Shown: positions 51,278 to 60,182 of the stretch, piece by piece | Layout of the letters: each line of letters starts with the position of its first letter | How positions within the stretch are numbered: position 1 is the stretch's first letter | Made by a program: the position numbers and the translations under genes | From: Parvularcula sp039822105 | GTDB taxonomy: Bacteria > Pseudomonadota > Alphaproteobacteria > Caulobacterales > Parvularculaceae | Length of the DNA: 64,000 bases | Reading direction: 5' to 3' | NCBI GenBank assembly: GCA_039822105.1 | Contig: JBCBMW010000001.1 | Location: 248,001 to 312,000 of the forward strand | The notes under the pieces: model-generated | Told to the model about the DNA's origin: nothing | Databases searched by the model: none | Seen by the model: only the letters and a program-made list of their open reading frames with translations

Positions 51278-52204
51278 ATGGCCGCTGACGTCAAACACGA
51301 TTACCACCTTGTGAACCCTAGCCCTTGGCCCTTCGTGGCATCAGTCGCAGCGATGCTGATGATGCTCGGCGCGGTCGTCTGGCGTTACTCTGAGATCAAG
51401 CTCTTCGGCATGTCCGGCCCGTGGCTGTTCATCGCTGGCTTCGGCGGCGTGATCTTCTCGATGTTCGGCTGGTGGCGGGATGTCGTCCGCGAAAGCCTTA
51501 ATGGCGAGAACACGAGCGACGTCGTCCGCATCGGCCTCCGCTATGGCGTTGTCCTCTTCATTCTTTCTGAGGTCATGTTCTTCGTGGCCTGGTTCTGGGC
51601 GTTCTTCGCCTGGGCATTGTTCCCTGGCGCCGGTGAGGCGGTGATGCTTTCCGGCGGCGAGCAAATGCTCAACGCAGAAGGTCAGCCTGCGTTCCTCCAG
51701 AACGATGCGAAAGGTCACATCTTCTCTGGCAATGCCCTGCCCGAAGGCGTTGAACCTCTCAGCCCGTGGCAATTGCCGCTCGTGAACACGATCATCCTTC
51801 TTCTCTCCGGCACCACGGTGACCTGGGCGCACCACGCGCTTCAGGTTGGTGACCGTGCTGGCTTCAAATGGGGCATGATCGCGACGGTTGGCCTGGGCGC
51901 GATCTTCTCTGTCTTCCAGGGCGTCGAGTACTACGAAGCGCTCGCAGGCGGCCTCTTCACGTTCAACAACTCGACGATCTACGGCTCGTCGTTCTTCATG
52001 GCGACCGGTTTCCACGGTTTCCACGTCCTGGTCGGCACGATCTTCCTCTTCGTCTGTTTGATCCGTGGCCTGCGTGGACAGTTCACGCGGAAACGTCACT
52101 TCGGCTTCGAAGCGGCAGCATGGTACTGGCACTTCGTCGACGTGGTGTGGCTTTTCCTCTTCGCCGCCATCTATGTGCTCGGGAACCAAGGGCTGCTGAG
52201 CTAA
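51278..52204 (+). CDS. ctaE: Cytochrome c oxidase subunit III
   Basis: The 308-residue polytopic protein is subunit III of the aa3-type oxidase. It starts MAADVKHDYHLVNPSPWPF and contains the typical FILSEVMFFVAWFWAFF, TTVTWAHHALQVGDR, GFHGFHVLVGTIFL and AAWYWHFVDVVWLFLF segments. Subunits I and II are not in the window. Downstream DUF983 and SURF1 genes form the usual oxidase-assembly group seen in alphaproteobacteria. Confidence 0.96.
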   Translation: MAADVKHDYHLVNPSPWPFVASVAAMLMMLGAVVWRYSEIKLFGMSGPWLFIAGFGGVIFSMFGWWRDVVRESLNGENTSDVVRIGLRYGVVLFILSEVMFFVAWFWAFFAWALFPGAGEAVMLSGGEQMLNAEGQPAFLQNDAKGHIFSGNALPEGVEPLSPWQLPLVNTIILLLSGTTVTWAHHALQVGDRAGFKWGMIATVGLGAIFSVFQGVEYYEALAGGLFTFNNSTIYGSSFFMATGFHGFHVLVGTIFLFVCLIRGLRGQFTRKRHFGFEAAAWYWHFVDVVWLFLFAAIYVLGNQGLLS

Positions 52205-52210
52205 CGGCTC

Positions 52211-52579
52211 ATGGTCCATTACACCCAAGTCCCCGAACCAGCGCGCGCCTCGATGGGCGGGCGCTGTCCTCGCTGCGGGCAGGGTGAGTTGTTCGAGGGT
52301 TTCCTCGCCGTTCGGCCGACATGTTCGGTGTGCGAACTTGATCTGTCATTTGCCGATAGCGGCGATGGCCCTGCGTTCTTTGTGATGTCGATCACTGGCC
52401 TCGTCGCCGTGATTGTCGCTTTCGTGGTCCGCTTCGCGTTTGATGCGCCGGCTGGGGTGGCTCTTCTCGTTTCGTTCGCGGTGTCGCTGGCCGTGACCTT
52501 TGCGAGCCTGAGGCCGATGAAGGGGCTCCTGATCGGTCTTCAGTACAAAAATGATGCGTCCGAGGGCCGGCTGTCGTGA
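52211..52579 (+). CDS. DUF983 family membrane protein
   Basis: The 122-residue protein has an N-terminal zinc-ribbon-like GRCPRCGQGELF plus CSVCELDL (residues about 17-45) and two C-terminal membrane helices (FFVMSITGLVAVIVAFVVR, VALLVSFAVSLAVTFASL). DUF983 genes lie between coxC and surf1 in many alphaproteobacteria, implying a part in oxidase assembly. It starts 6 bases after coxC and overlaps surf1 as GTGA. Confidence 0.9.
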   Translation: MVHYTQVPEPARASMGGRCPRCGQGELFEGFLAVRPTCSVCELDLSFADSGDGPAFFVMSITGLVAVIVAFVVRFAFDAPAGVALLVSFAVSLAVTFASLRPMKGLLIGLQYKNDASEGRLS

Positions 52580-53286
52580 GTTTTGTTCTCCGGCCGGTTC
52601 TTCTGGTCTTCGCAACTCTGGGCACCTTGGTGCTGCTGAGCCTCGGCACCTGGCAAGTGCAGCGCCTGGCGTGGAAGAACGATCTGATCGCGATGGTCGA
52701 GGAACGTGCGAGCCTCTCGCCCCAGCCGTTGGAGCAGGTTTTGGCTGCTGGCTACGCTGAGGCGGATGCTGAGTATCTTCCCGTGGCCGTGTCCGGCGGC
52801 TTCCCCAGCGAAAAGGTCGCCCACGTTTTTGGCACGCTTGAGGGTCGGGCCGGCTATTACGCCTTCCAAGCAATGCGTCTCGACGATGGTTCGGACCGCC
52901 AAATCCTCATCAACCGGGGTTTTGTTCCGCAGGATGAGAAAGCGGCGACTTACCCTTTGCCCAACGCACCAGCGATGACCGGTCTTGTTCGTCACTATGG
53001 CCCTGCGCGCGGGTTGGCTGCGATGGTCGCCCCACCCGCGCGGCCAGATGACGGCGTCTTCTTTGACCGGGACCCAGCCGCGCTCATCGCCTACCTCGCG
53101 CCAGGAGAGGAGGGATTGTTTCTCCCCTTTGCCGTGGACAGCACACTGCCTACGGAGCTTCCGCAGGGCGGTACGACGCGGCTTGATTTCCGCAACGCGC
53201 ATCTGGGCTATGCCCTGACCTGGTTTGGCCTCGCGATTGGTCTCGTCACGGTGACAGCGTCTTTGTCCCGAAAGGCCGCACCATGA
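52576..53286 (+). CDS. SURF1 family protein, cytochrome oxidase assembly
   Basis: The 236-residue protein has the two terminal membrane helices that bracket the periplasmic SURF1 domain (LLVFATLGTLVLLSLGTWQVQRL at the N-end and HLGYALTWFGLAIGLVTVTA at the C-end). Conserved family motifs LGTWQVQRLAWK and INRGFVP are visible. SURF1 helps place haem a in oxidase subunit I. It begins with a GTG overlapping the DUF983 stop and overlaps the following transporter gene as ATGA. Confidence 0.93.
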   Translation: MSFVLRPVLLVFATLGTLVLLSLGTWQVQRLAWKNDLIAMVEERASLSPQPLEQVLAAGYAEADAEYLPVAVSGGFPSEKVAHVFGTLEGRAGYYAFQAMRLDDGSDRQILINRGFVPQDEKAATYPLPNAPAMTGLVRHYGPARGLAAMVAPPARPDDGVFFDRDPAALIAYLAPGEEGLFLPFAVDSTLPTELPQGGTTRLDFRNAHLGYALTWFGLAIGLVTVTASLSRKAAP

Positions 53287-54770
53287 ATGACGGAGACAGT
53301 CGAAGGCGTAAGCAGGCGCTTCCTCTCACGATCGGCGGCCTAACGCTTCTCGCGATGCTGGCCCCAGGATCATTCGCTGGCTTCATGCAAGCGGCGGCAG
53401 GGTTGTTCCTCAGGTATTTTGATCTCTGGACCCTTGTTCTGCCCACCGCCTGTTTCCTCTTGTGCGTGGCGGTCGCCATTCTGCCCCAGGGGCGCGAAGT
53501 GATCGGCGGCGCTGATGCCAAGCCGCAGTTTCGGATGGTGACCTGGATCGCCATGATGTTCGCGGCGGGGATGGGTTCAGGTCTTGTGTTCTGGGGTTCA
53601 GCGGAACCGCTCATTCACCTCAACACGCCGCCCCCAGGGGCTGGGATCGAGCCCGGTTCGGACACTGCGCGCAGGCAGGCGCTTGCCATCACGCAGTTCC
53701 ATTGGGGGCTTCACGCCTGGGCCATTTACGCTGTGTCGGCCATGGCGATCGGTCTCTCTCTCAGCCGCGGCGGGCTTATTCTTCCGAGTGCGCCTTTTTC
53801 AGGCCTGCCGCTTGTTTGGAGGCGGGTGATCGATTGGGCCGCGCTGGTCGCCGTGATGTTCGGCATCGTCGCGTCCTTGGGGCAGGGGGTCTTTCAGGTC
53901 AGCGCGGGGCTCCGTGTCATCTCCGGGGGGACGTTTCCGAGCTCGATCACCACGCAGATGATCTTTCTCCTGTTGATGACAGCGGGCTATCTCGCCTCAG
54001 CCTGGCTCGGGCTGCGGCGCGGCATCGCTATTCTTTCCAACGTCAATATGGCGATTGCGGCGCTTCTTGCGGCCTACATCCTCATTGCTGGACCGACGGG
54101 CACCATCTTTGTCACCTTGTGGGAAAGCACGGTGGCCTATCTCGCTTCGTTTGCGGAGCTTTCGGCCTCCCTCCGTCCTGAAGGGGAGGCGCGGGATTGG
54201 ACCCGGGCCTGGTCGCTCACTTACTTTCTCTGGTGGGTCGCCTGGACGCCGTTTGTGGGGGTGTTCCTGGCACGGATCAGCCGCGGGCGATCTCTCCGCG
54301 TCTTTGTCTTGGCCGCTGTGATTGTCCCGACCGCAGCGTCAATTCTTTGGTTTTCCGTCCTTGGCGGCGCTGCCATCGCGCAGCAGCAGTCTGGCATTGA
54401 TCTTGGGGTCAACGATTTCGCCACGGCGCCGCAGGCGACCTATGTGATGCTGGAGGGCCTTCCGCTCACCACGTTTTGGCAATGGGTCACGATGGCTTTG
54501 GTGATCGTTTTCCTGATCACGAGCGCCGACAGCGGATCCTATGTGCTGGCGATGTTTTCGGAGCGCGACGCGGATCCATCACCTGGTGTGCGGATGTATT
54601 GGGGAGGCATCTTGGCCGCTCTAACGGCTGCGGCACTCCTGGCTCGCAGCGGGCAAGATACGACGCGTGCCTTGGCTGTGGCGGGGTCGATCCCGCTCAC
54701 GCTGCTTCTTGCCGGACAGGGAGGCGCCATGGCGTGGCGCCTCTTCCGTCCGTCAAAAGATCAAGACTAG
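53283..54770 (+). CDS. BCCT-family betaine/carnitine/choline-type transporter
   Basis: The 495-residue inner-membrane protein has about 12 helices and BCCT signatures: AAGMGSGLVFWGSAEPLIH (about residues 97-115), FHWGLHAWAIYA, YFLWWVAWTPFVGVFLARIS (about 315-334) and TSADSGSYVLAMFS. Family members take up betaine, choline or carnitine by Na+ or H+ symport, or exchange them. The ATGA overlap with surf1 places it unusually in the oxidase-assembly transcript. It is somewhat shorter at the C-terminus than osmoregulated BetP-type carriers. Confidence 0.9.
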   Translation: MNDGDSRRRKQALPLTIGGLTLLAMLAPGSFAGFMQAAAGLFLRYFDLWTLVLPTACFLLCVAVAILPQGREVIGGADAKPQFRMVTWIAMMFAAGMGSGLVFWGSAEPLIHLNTPPPGAGIEPGSDTARRQALAITQFHWGLHAWAIYAVSAMAIGLSLSRGGLILPSAPFSGLPLVWRRVIDWAALVAVMFGIVASLGQGVFQVSAGLRVISGGTFPSSITTQMIFLLLMTAGYLASAWLGLRRGIAILSNVNMAIAALLAAYILIAGPTGTIFVTLWESTVAYLASFAELSASLRPEGEARDWTRAWSLTYFLWWVAWTPFVGVFLARISRGRSLRVFVLAAVIVPTAASILWFSVLGGAAIAQQQSGIDLGVNDFATAPQATYVMLEGLPLTTFWQWVTMALVIVFLITSADSGSYVLAMFSERDADPSPGVRMYWGGILAALTAAALLARSGQDTTRALAVAGSIPLTLLLAGQGGAMAWRLFRPSKDQD

Positions 54771-55336
54771 TTGAGTTTACCGCGAATGTCGGTGATGGCG
54801 CGGTCGAGAAGACCTTTTTGCGCCGACGCGTCGGTGCGCGCCTGAATGATACCGCGAGCCGCCTCGATTGCGAGGTCGGCGGTCTGGGCACGGACTTCTG
54901 CGAGGGCTTGCGCCTCCGCGCGAGCAATCCGCTCTTGAGCAGCCTCGGTGCGGCGGGCCACTTGCTCTTCCATTTTGACCTTGGCTTCGGCGGCCATGGC
55001 TTTCGCGTCAGCTTTGGCTTGGGCGACAATGCCTTCGGCTTCTGCTTCGGCGTCACGCTGACGTTTCTGGTAGTCGGCCAGAAGCTTTTGCGCATCTTCG
55101 CGAAGCGTCCGCGCTTCATCAAGCTGGTCTTGGATCGTCTTGGCACGGCTTGAGAGCGCATTGCTCACCGTTTTGCCGACGCCTTGGCTCGCCAGGATGC
55201 CGACCACGATGATGAAGCCCACGAGCACCCAAAGATTGGTGTCGAGAAGAATGCTTCCGCCCTCTTTGGCGTCAGCGGCGAGTGCTGAGCCCGCGAAGAG
55301 CGCGAGAACAGCAGCTGTGCTCATCAGTTGACGCAT
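54767..55336 (-). CDS. atpF: F0F1 ATP synthase subunit b
   Basis: The 189-residue subunit of the peripheral stalk has a signal-like N-terminus, one membrane helix (NLWVLVGFIIVVGILA, about residues 34-49) and a long Ala/Glu/Arg/Lys-rich coiled coil. It overlaps the upstream b' gene by one base and is the last gene of the Fo operon. The F1 genes lie elsewhere, as in other alphaproteobacteria. Its stop overlaps the stop of the convergent BCCT gene. Confidence 0.93.
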   Translation of the reverse strand: MRQLMSTAAVLALFAGSALAADAKEGGSILLDTNLWVLVGFIIVVGILASQGVGKTVSNALSSRAKTIQDQLDEARTLREDAQKLLADYQKRQRDAEAEAEGIVAQAKADAKAMAAEAKVKMEEQVARRTEAAQERIARAEAQALAEVRAQTADLAIEAARGIIQARTDASAQKGLLDRAITDIRGKLN

Positions 55337-55929
55337 TATCGCGTACCTCCAGCAGCCTGTAGGGCCGCGTCGATCGTGTCGTCGCTCGGCGTCTCGTCGA
55401 TCAAAGCCACGACGATGTCCCGTGTCGTGTCCTTGGCCGCTTCGCGCACCGTGGCGGCAGCCTTGGCAGACGTTTCGGCGATCCGTGCTTCAGCCGACTC
55501 AATGTCGGCCTCGAGCTTCTTGTCCGTCTCGGCCTGCATCGCGCGGATTTCCGCATCAATCTGCTCGCGCGTTTCCGCGGCAATCTTGGATGCGTTGGCC
55601 CGAGCGTCAGCGAGAGCCTTTTTGTAGCCCGCCTCGGCCTCGTCCGCTTGGCGTTTGAATTCCGCCGCTTTGTCGAAGTCGTCAGCGATCCGTGAACGCC
55701 GTTCTTCGATCACCGAGCCAAGGCGCGGCAGGAAGATCCGCGACATGAGGAGATAAAGAACAACAAAGAAAACCAGGAGCCAGAAAATCTGGCCCGCATA
55801 GGTGCCGGCATTGAGTTGAGGCAATCCGCCTGTCGCTGCTTCCGCACCCGCAGGGTCGGCAGCGAAGGCGGTGCCGGCGAAGGCAAGCGCCCCCGCGGCG
55901 CCCGCCTGAAGCCACCGCATCATCGTCAT
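55336..55929 (-). CDS. F0F1 ATP synthase subunit b'
   Basis: The 197-residue second stalk subunit has NAGTYAGQIFWLLVFFVVLYLL as its membrane helix (about residues 40-61), followed by FLPRLGSVIEERRSRIADD and a long coiled coil. The divergent b/b' pair is typical of photosynthetic bacteria and alphaproteobacteria. It lies 2 bases after atpE. Confidence 0.94.
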   Translation of the reverse strand: MTMMRWLQAGAAGALAFAGTAFAADPAGAEAATGGLPQLNAGTYAGQIFWLLVFFVVLYLLMSRIFLPRLGSVIEERRSRIADDFDKAAEFKRQADEAEAGYKKALADARANASKIAAETREQIDAEIRAMQAETDKKLEADIESAEARIAETSAKAAATVREAAKDTTRDIVVALIDETPSDDTIDAALQAAGGTR

Positions 55930-55931
55930 TC

Positions 55932-56156
55932 TTAGGAGAAGAGGATGAGGAAGGCGATGACGAGGGCGAAAAGGCCCGTCGCTTCGGTCAGTGCGAAGGC
56001 GATGAAGAAGTTGCCGGTCAGGCCAGCGGTGGCCGATGGGTTCCGGAAAGCGCCCTGCATGAAGTTACCGAAGAGGATGCCGAGGCCGATGCCGACACCG
56101 AAAAGTGGGAGAACGGCGAGACCTGCGCCGATGTACTTTGCTGCTTCCGCGTCCAT
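55932..56156 (-). CDS. atpE: F0F1 ATP synthase subunit c
   Basis: The 74-residue hairpin protein has two membrane helices joined by the polar loop RNP. The proton-binding carboxylate is Glu58 in ALTEATGLF. No sodium-specific ligand pattern is seen, so it is a proton-type ring. It has the usual length for alphaproteobacteria. Confidence 0.97.
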   Translation of the reverse strand: MDAEAAKYIGAGLAVLPLFGVGIGLGILFGNFMQGAFRNPSATAGLTGNFFIAFALTEATGLFALVIAFLILFS

Positions 56157-56208
56157 GATTTACTCCTTGTGCGGGCGAACCGCCCGATCTTGCTGCGGTG
56201 GTTGGAAA

Positions 56209-57027
56209 CTAGTGGTGAGGGTGAAGCGCATCTTTGAGATAGATGCAGGTGAGGATGGTGAAGACGAAGGCCTGCAGGAACGCCACAAGGAACTCGAGCA
56301 GGAAGACGGCCACAATTCCGAAAAGCGGTACGATCGAGATCACCGAGAGAACCCCGCCCGCTGTCAGCAGCGTGCCGACAAAGCCAGCAAAGACTTTGAG
56401 GACCACGTGACCGGCCAGCATGTTCGCGAACAGACGAACCGCAAGGCTCACAGGACGTGACAGGAACGAGATGATCTCGATAGGAACGATAAGAGGCATC
56501 AGCCAAAGCGGCACGCCCGATGGCGCGAAGATGCCCAGGAAACCAACGCCGTGCTTGAAGAGGCCGTAGATCACCACAAGGCCAAAGCTCAGAAGCGCGA
56601 GGGTGAACGTCGCAACAATATGGCTGGTCGGCGTGAAGGTGTGGATCTCTGACGGTGTGCCAGGGATCGCTGGCAAAAGACCGAGCAGGTTGCTCAAGAA
56701 GATGAACGTGAAGAGCGTGAAGACGAAGGGGAAGAACACCCGGCCTTCCTCGCCCAACGTATCGCGCACCATGTCCGCGATGAACTCATAGGCCATCTCA
56801 CCCATCGACTGCATGCCGCCAGGGATCAGAGCGAGCCGCTTGGTGGCCAGCGTGAAGAAGCCGAGGGCCGTCAGAACGCCGATCATCATCCAAAAGGATG
56901 CGTTGGTGAACGAGATGTCGGTGTCGCCGAACGAGAAGGGAATAATCGTCTTCACAATGAACTGGTCCATCGGCCCAGCCGCAAAAACGCCGAACAGATA
57001 GGCCAATGCCGTGTCAGTCATCCCCAT
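56209..57027 (-). CDS. atpB: F0F1 ATP synthase subunit a
   Basis: The 272-residue subunit forms the proton half-channels. The essential Arg is in the PVSLAVRLFANMLAGH segment near residue 206, and five to six helices are visible. It overlaps atpI by about 14 bases if started at 57027; the ATG at 57021 is an equally good start. Confidence 0.96.
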   Translation of the reverse strand: MGMTDTALAYLFGVFAAGPMDQFIVKTIIPFSFGDTDISFTNASFWMMIGVLTALGFFTLATKRLALIPGGMQSMGEMAYEFIADMVRDTLGEEGRVFFPFVFTLFTFIFLSNLLGLLPAIPGTPSEIHTFTPTSHIVATFTLALLSFGLVVIYGLFKHGVGFLGIFAPSGVPLWLMPLIVPIEIISFLSRPVSLAVRLFANMLAGHVVLKVFAGFVGTLLTAGGVLSVISIVPLFGIVAVFLLEFLVAFLQAFVFTILTCIYLKDALHPHH

Positions 57028-57334
57028 CGGGACCCTGTCCTTTCTCGCCCGCGGTCATGCCGCGGTACACCGTGCGCAAACCCGCCGCGAAGCCGAAGGG
57101 CATGCCGATAACCAATCCAATGACCGGCGCGCCAAAAAAGCTGCCGATCGCGTAGCCGAGCCCGGTTCCCACCAGGACCGACACCACAAACTCCACCGCG
57201 ACTCGCAAGCCGTCTCCTGCCGAGGCGCCGGGTGACAATCCGGGTTCGGGCTTTGTCTCCTCCCCGCGCGCTTTGGCGATACGTTCGCCAAGCTTGTCGA
57301 GGTCGGAGCGCCGATCGTTGTCTTCGTCGCTCAT
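57014..57334 (-). CDS. atpI: AtpI/AtpZ-like ATP synthase assembly protein
   Basis: The 106-residue protein has a charged N-terminal half (DNDRRSDLDKLGERIAKARGEE) and two membrane helices (VAVEFVVSVLVGTGLGYAIG and APVIGLVIGMPFGFAAGL). AtpI-type proteins help assemble the c-ring and lead the Fo operon, as here. The 146-base gap upstream (57335-57480) must hold divergent promoters. Confidence 0.9.
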   Translation of the reverse strand: MSDEDNDRRSDLDKLGERIAKARGEETKPEPGLSPGASAGDGLRVAVEFVVSVLVGTGLGYAIGSFFGAPVIGLVIGMPFGFAAGLRTVYRGMTAGEKGQGPDGDD

Positions 57335-57480
57335 GAGGCCGCAGGCACCGCTCTTGAAGTTGCGCCGCGAAGGAATTCGCCGGGCCCTCTAATCCTGCCC
57401 CAGGCCTGGGTCAACGTCGGGAAAGAGCATGGGCAAGAGAAAGGTTTCCGTTTCCTGGTGGCGCGGTTACGAGGGCCGCT

Positions 57481-57705
57481 ATGAACCAATTTTCAACGGG
57501 TGGGGGCGAAGCCGTTCTTCGCTTTCTGGATGCCGATTTTGAAGTGATACGGCCGGGGCGATTCGTCAGATGCGCCGTCACCGATACCGTTATCCCTTTG
57601 AACGACTTGAGGTATTGGAGCGTCGATCGGCAAGAAGCCTATATCGACGCCGCGACAGCGAACAAAGCGCGCGATCAGGCGCTGGCCAAAGGAGAGGGCT
57701 TTTAA
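57481..57705 (+). CDS. DUF2093 family protein
   Basis: The 74-residue cytosolic protein carries the family pattern AVLRFLDADFEVIRPGRFVRCAVT, then IPLNDLRYWSVDRQEAY. The family is common in alphaproteobacteria and uncharacterised. A GAGG site lies before the ATG. It lies one base before the M23 peptidase gene, so the two are probably co-transcribed. Confidence 0.9.
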   Translation: MNQFSTGGGEAVLRFLDADFEVIRPGRFVRCAVTDTVIPLNDLRYWSVDRQEAYIDAATANKARDQALAKGEGF

Positions 57706-57706
57706 G

Positions 57707-58642
57707 ATGTGGAGAGCTTCAGTTTTGGTGATGGCGCTTGTGGCGTGCGCGAGTGCGGCCGATCAGCCTCCCCCCAATTTGAGCCCCGCGCGGGCGAGCA
57801 GCGATGACGATCGGGCGGCTGACCTGCCTGAGGTGACCGACCTTGGGCCGGCGATCGTCCTCGAGCGCGGCCGGTTGACGCAAGGCGGCCTGACGTTTTG
57901 GCGGACTGAGCCTGGCAGCGAAGCGTTCCTCAACGGAAAGCTGATCGAGGTGGATCGCGACGGGTACTTCGTTGCTGGCTTTGGCCGCGACTACGACGGC
58001 TCAGCGGAGCTCCGCGTTGTCTTCCCGGACGGCACAACGGAGACTCGGGATCTTGAGATCACGGACCGTGATTTCCCTGAAAGCCGCATCACCATTGCCG
58101 ATGACACCAAGGTGAACCCGTTCTCTGCCGAGGATCTTGCGCAGATCGCCGAGGAGCGGGACCTCAAGAACGCGGCGCGTGAGAACGTTGCTCGGACGGC
58201 TTATTGGCGTGCAGGCTTCGACTGGCCAGTGGAAGGGCGAATCAGCGGCGTTTTCGGTTCACGGCGGATCTACAATGGAGAGCCGCGCCGGCCGCATTCC
58301 GGTGTCGATGTCGCAGCGCCTCCTGGCACCACGCCGATGGAGTTTCAGGGCACGGATGTTCGCGCGCCGTCATCCGGTGTCGTGACGTTGGCTGAGCCTG
58401 ACATGTTCTTTGAGGGCGGCACGATTTTTATCGACCATGGTCTAGGTCTGGAATCGACGCTCCTGCACTTGTCCCGCGTGGACGTGCGGCCAGGGCAGGT
58501 GGTGAACAAAGGCCAGGTTGTCGGTGCTGTCGGTATGACAGGGCGCGCAACGGGTCCTCACCTTCACTGGGGTCTCAACTGGAACCGTCAGCCGATTGAC
58601 GCGCAGCTCGTCGCTGGACCGATGAGTCTCGACGAGGAGTAG
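57707..58642 (+). CDS. M23 family (LytM-like) metallopeptidase, exported
   Basis: The 311-residue protein starts with a signal peptide (ASVLVMALVACASA; the Cys suggests a possible lipoprotein). A beta-rich N-domain covers about residues 45-150. The LytM domain follows with the zinc site His/Asp in RPHSGVDVAAP (about residues 203-213) and HLHWGLNW near 286. It should cleave peptide cross-links in peptidoglycan, or act as a regulator if restrained. All zinc ligands are present. Confidence 0.92.
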   Translation: MWRASVLVMALVACASAADQPPPNLSPARASSDDDRAADLPEVTDLGPAIVLERGRLTQGGLTFWRTEPGSEAFLNGKLIEVDRDGYFVAGFGRDYDGSAELRVVFPDGTTETRDLEITDRDFPESRITIADDTKVNPFSAEDLAQIAEERDLKNAARENVARTAYWRAGFDWPVEGRISGVFGSRRIYNGEPRRPHSGVDVAAPPGTTPMEFQGTDVRAPSSGVVTLAEPDMFFEGGTIFIDHGLGLESTLLHLSRVDVRPGQVVNKGQVVGAVGMTGRATGPHLHWGLNWNRQPIDAQLVAGPMSLDEE

Positions 58643-58644
58643 GG

Positions 58645-59052
58645 CTAGTTCTGCTCCCGCATGCGGAGCGGCGCGTAAAGCCGCTCTGTTACGTTCATGG
58701 CATCAAAGCTCTCATTGCGGAGGCGCTGCTGTGCTCGGCGGGAGCATGAATAGTACTCCGATGAAGCGCCGCGGAAGCCGCGATTGAACGCGCCGATCAT
58801 CGCTTCCCTCGTGAAACGTGGCGGGCTCTCCCCGTCGATGATCTGCTTCATCCGCTCACGGTAGAGGTCACCCTCCCGGGTTTGTGGGCAGACCTGGGCC
58901 AATCGGTGCAGCGTGCCCAGATGCTGCGCCAGCAGGATGAGATCGCCTTGGCGGCTGGCAAAGTGCGACTTGGCTTCTGGCGGGCCCATCAGCTGCCCCG
59001 TGATGCTTTGCGCCAGCATCAAGGCTGCAAGGAGAGGCACCGCTGTTGCCAT
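58645..59052 (-). CDS. TIGR02301 family exported protein
   Basis: The 135-residue protein has a signal peptide-like start (AVPLLAALMLAQSITG). The TIGR02301 pattern follows: LAQHLGTLHRLAQVCPQ, YRERMKQII, FNRGFRGASSEYYSCSRRA. The family is restricted to alphaproteobacteria and of unknown role. Its start overlaps the NUDIX stop (TGATG), showing co-translation, as in many related genomes. Confidence 0.87.
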   Translation of the reverse strand: MATAVPLLAALMLAQSITGQLMGPPEAKSHFASRQGDLILLAQHLGTLHRLAQVCPQTREGDLYRERMKQIIDGESPPRFTREAMIGAFNRGFRGASSEYYSCSRRAQQRLRNESFDAMNVTERLYAPLRMREQN

Positions 59053-59468
59053 CAGTCGTCACCAAAGAAGCGAAGCGCGCCTTGAACGGCTCGGCGGGTT
59101 TCGTCCCACGCGACACGGGAGAGGGCTTCGGCGAGCGGTAAGAACTCCGCGTCCATGGCGTCGTCTCCGGCCTTCACGTCCCCGCTGACATATTGAGCGG
59201 CGTAGTCGACCATCACGTAGTGACGCTCGCCATTGTGAGCGGGCAGGGACTCAAAAGCGCCGATGAGGCCCACGGGTTCGCAAATGATCCCGGTCTCCTC
59301 CTCCACCTCGCGGACAATCGCTTTGTAGAGGCTCTCGCCGTACTCGACCTTGCCGCCGGGAATCGACCAGTGGCCTTTGAGAGGCGCACGGCCACGCTGG
59401 ATCAGGAGCACCTCCTGTCCTCTCATCACCACAGCGCCAACAGACAGGGTGGGGCGGGCTTCCGTCAT
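59052..59468 (-). CDS. NUDIX hydrolase
   Basis: The 138-residue protein starts at 59468, with CAGGAG 6 bases upstream; the frame extends further but without support. It has a complete Nudix box (GKVEYGESLYKAIVREVEEE plus TG; about residues 38-60). It hydrolyses nucleoside diphosphates linked to another group, probably sanitising oxidised nucleotides or ADP-ribose compounds. The exact substrate is unknown. Confidence 0.92.
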   Translation of the reverse strand: MTEARPTLSVGAVVMRGQEVLLIQRGRAPLKGHWSIPGGKVEYGESLYKAIVREVEEETGIICEPVGLIGAFESLPAHNGERHYVMVDYAAQYVSGDVKAGDDAMDAEFLPLAEALSRVAWDETRRAVQGALRFFGDD

Positions 59469-59611
59469 GGCGAATCTCCTGAACTGTGACTGAGCGCTAC
59501 GCCCTCCTGTGCGGCCCGTCACGCGGCGCGACAGAAGAAAAAGCGGTCCTGGCCATTGATATCTGTTCGCGCGGGCCAAAAATACTCCGCTAACTCGGAA
59601 GGAACATGCTC

Positions 59612-60178
59612 ATGGTCCGGTTTTTTGCGTCCATCGTCGTTTTCGCGTGGGGTCTCGCCCATGCTGCAGAACCGCTGACGGCCCGCGACATCGAGCGGTT
59701 TATCGCCGTTGGTCAGTCGCTTGAGGCGCTCGAAGAGACCTATCCCGACATTGATATCGATATGTTTGGCGGGGATCCGCAGAAGATCCTTGAGACCATT
59801 TTCGGTGAGAATGGCGAGCCGCACATCATGTCGGTGCTCTCGAGTGAGCTTGCCTCCAATCCGACGGTCGGGCGGGATTTCCGCAAAGCTGTAAAAGACG
59901 GCGGCTTTGATGATGTTGAAGAGTTCGGATCCATCGGTGACCGTATCACGCTGACCGTCTTCGCCCTCAATATCTCCCAGGCTGATCTCAACGATCTGCG
60001 CAGCATTGAGAACCTGCCGAGCGAGGCGGTCGAGAACCTGCCAGCGGGCATTCTTGAGGCCATGAAGCGGGCGCAGCTTTTCGCCAACGCCATCGACAGT
60101 GTGCCTCAAGCCGATCGTGACACCCTCCGTCCTTACCAGGATCAAATTGAGGGTCTCGGCGGGGACTTCGGCGGCTAA
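59612..60178 (+). CDS. Exported alpha-helical protein of unknown function
   Basis: The 188-residue protein begins at 59612 (or ATG 59606) behind GGAAGGA. A signal peptide (FFASIVVFAWGLAHA) is followed by an acidic, mostly helical region beginning LTARDIERFIAVGQSLEALE. No domain is recognised. It lies 4 bases from the convergent patatin gene. Confidence 0.72.
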   Translation: MVRFFASIVVFAWGLAHAAEPLTARDIERFIAVGQSLEALEETYPDIDIDMFGGDPQKILETIFGENGEPHIMSVLSSELASNPTVGRDFRKAVKDGGFDDVEEFGSIGDRITLTVFALNISQADLNDLRSIENLPSEAVENLPAGILEAMKRAQLFANAIDSVPQADRDTLRPYQDQIEGLGGDFGG

Positions 60179-60182
60179 AGCC

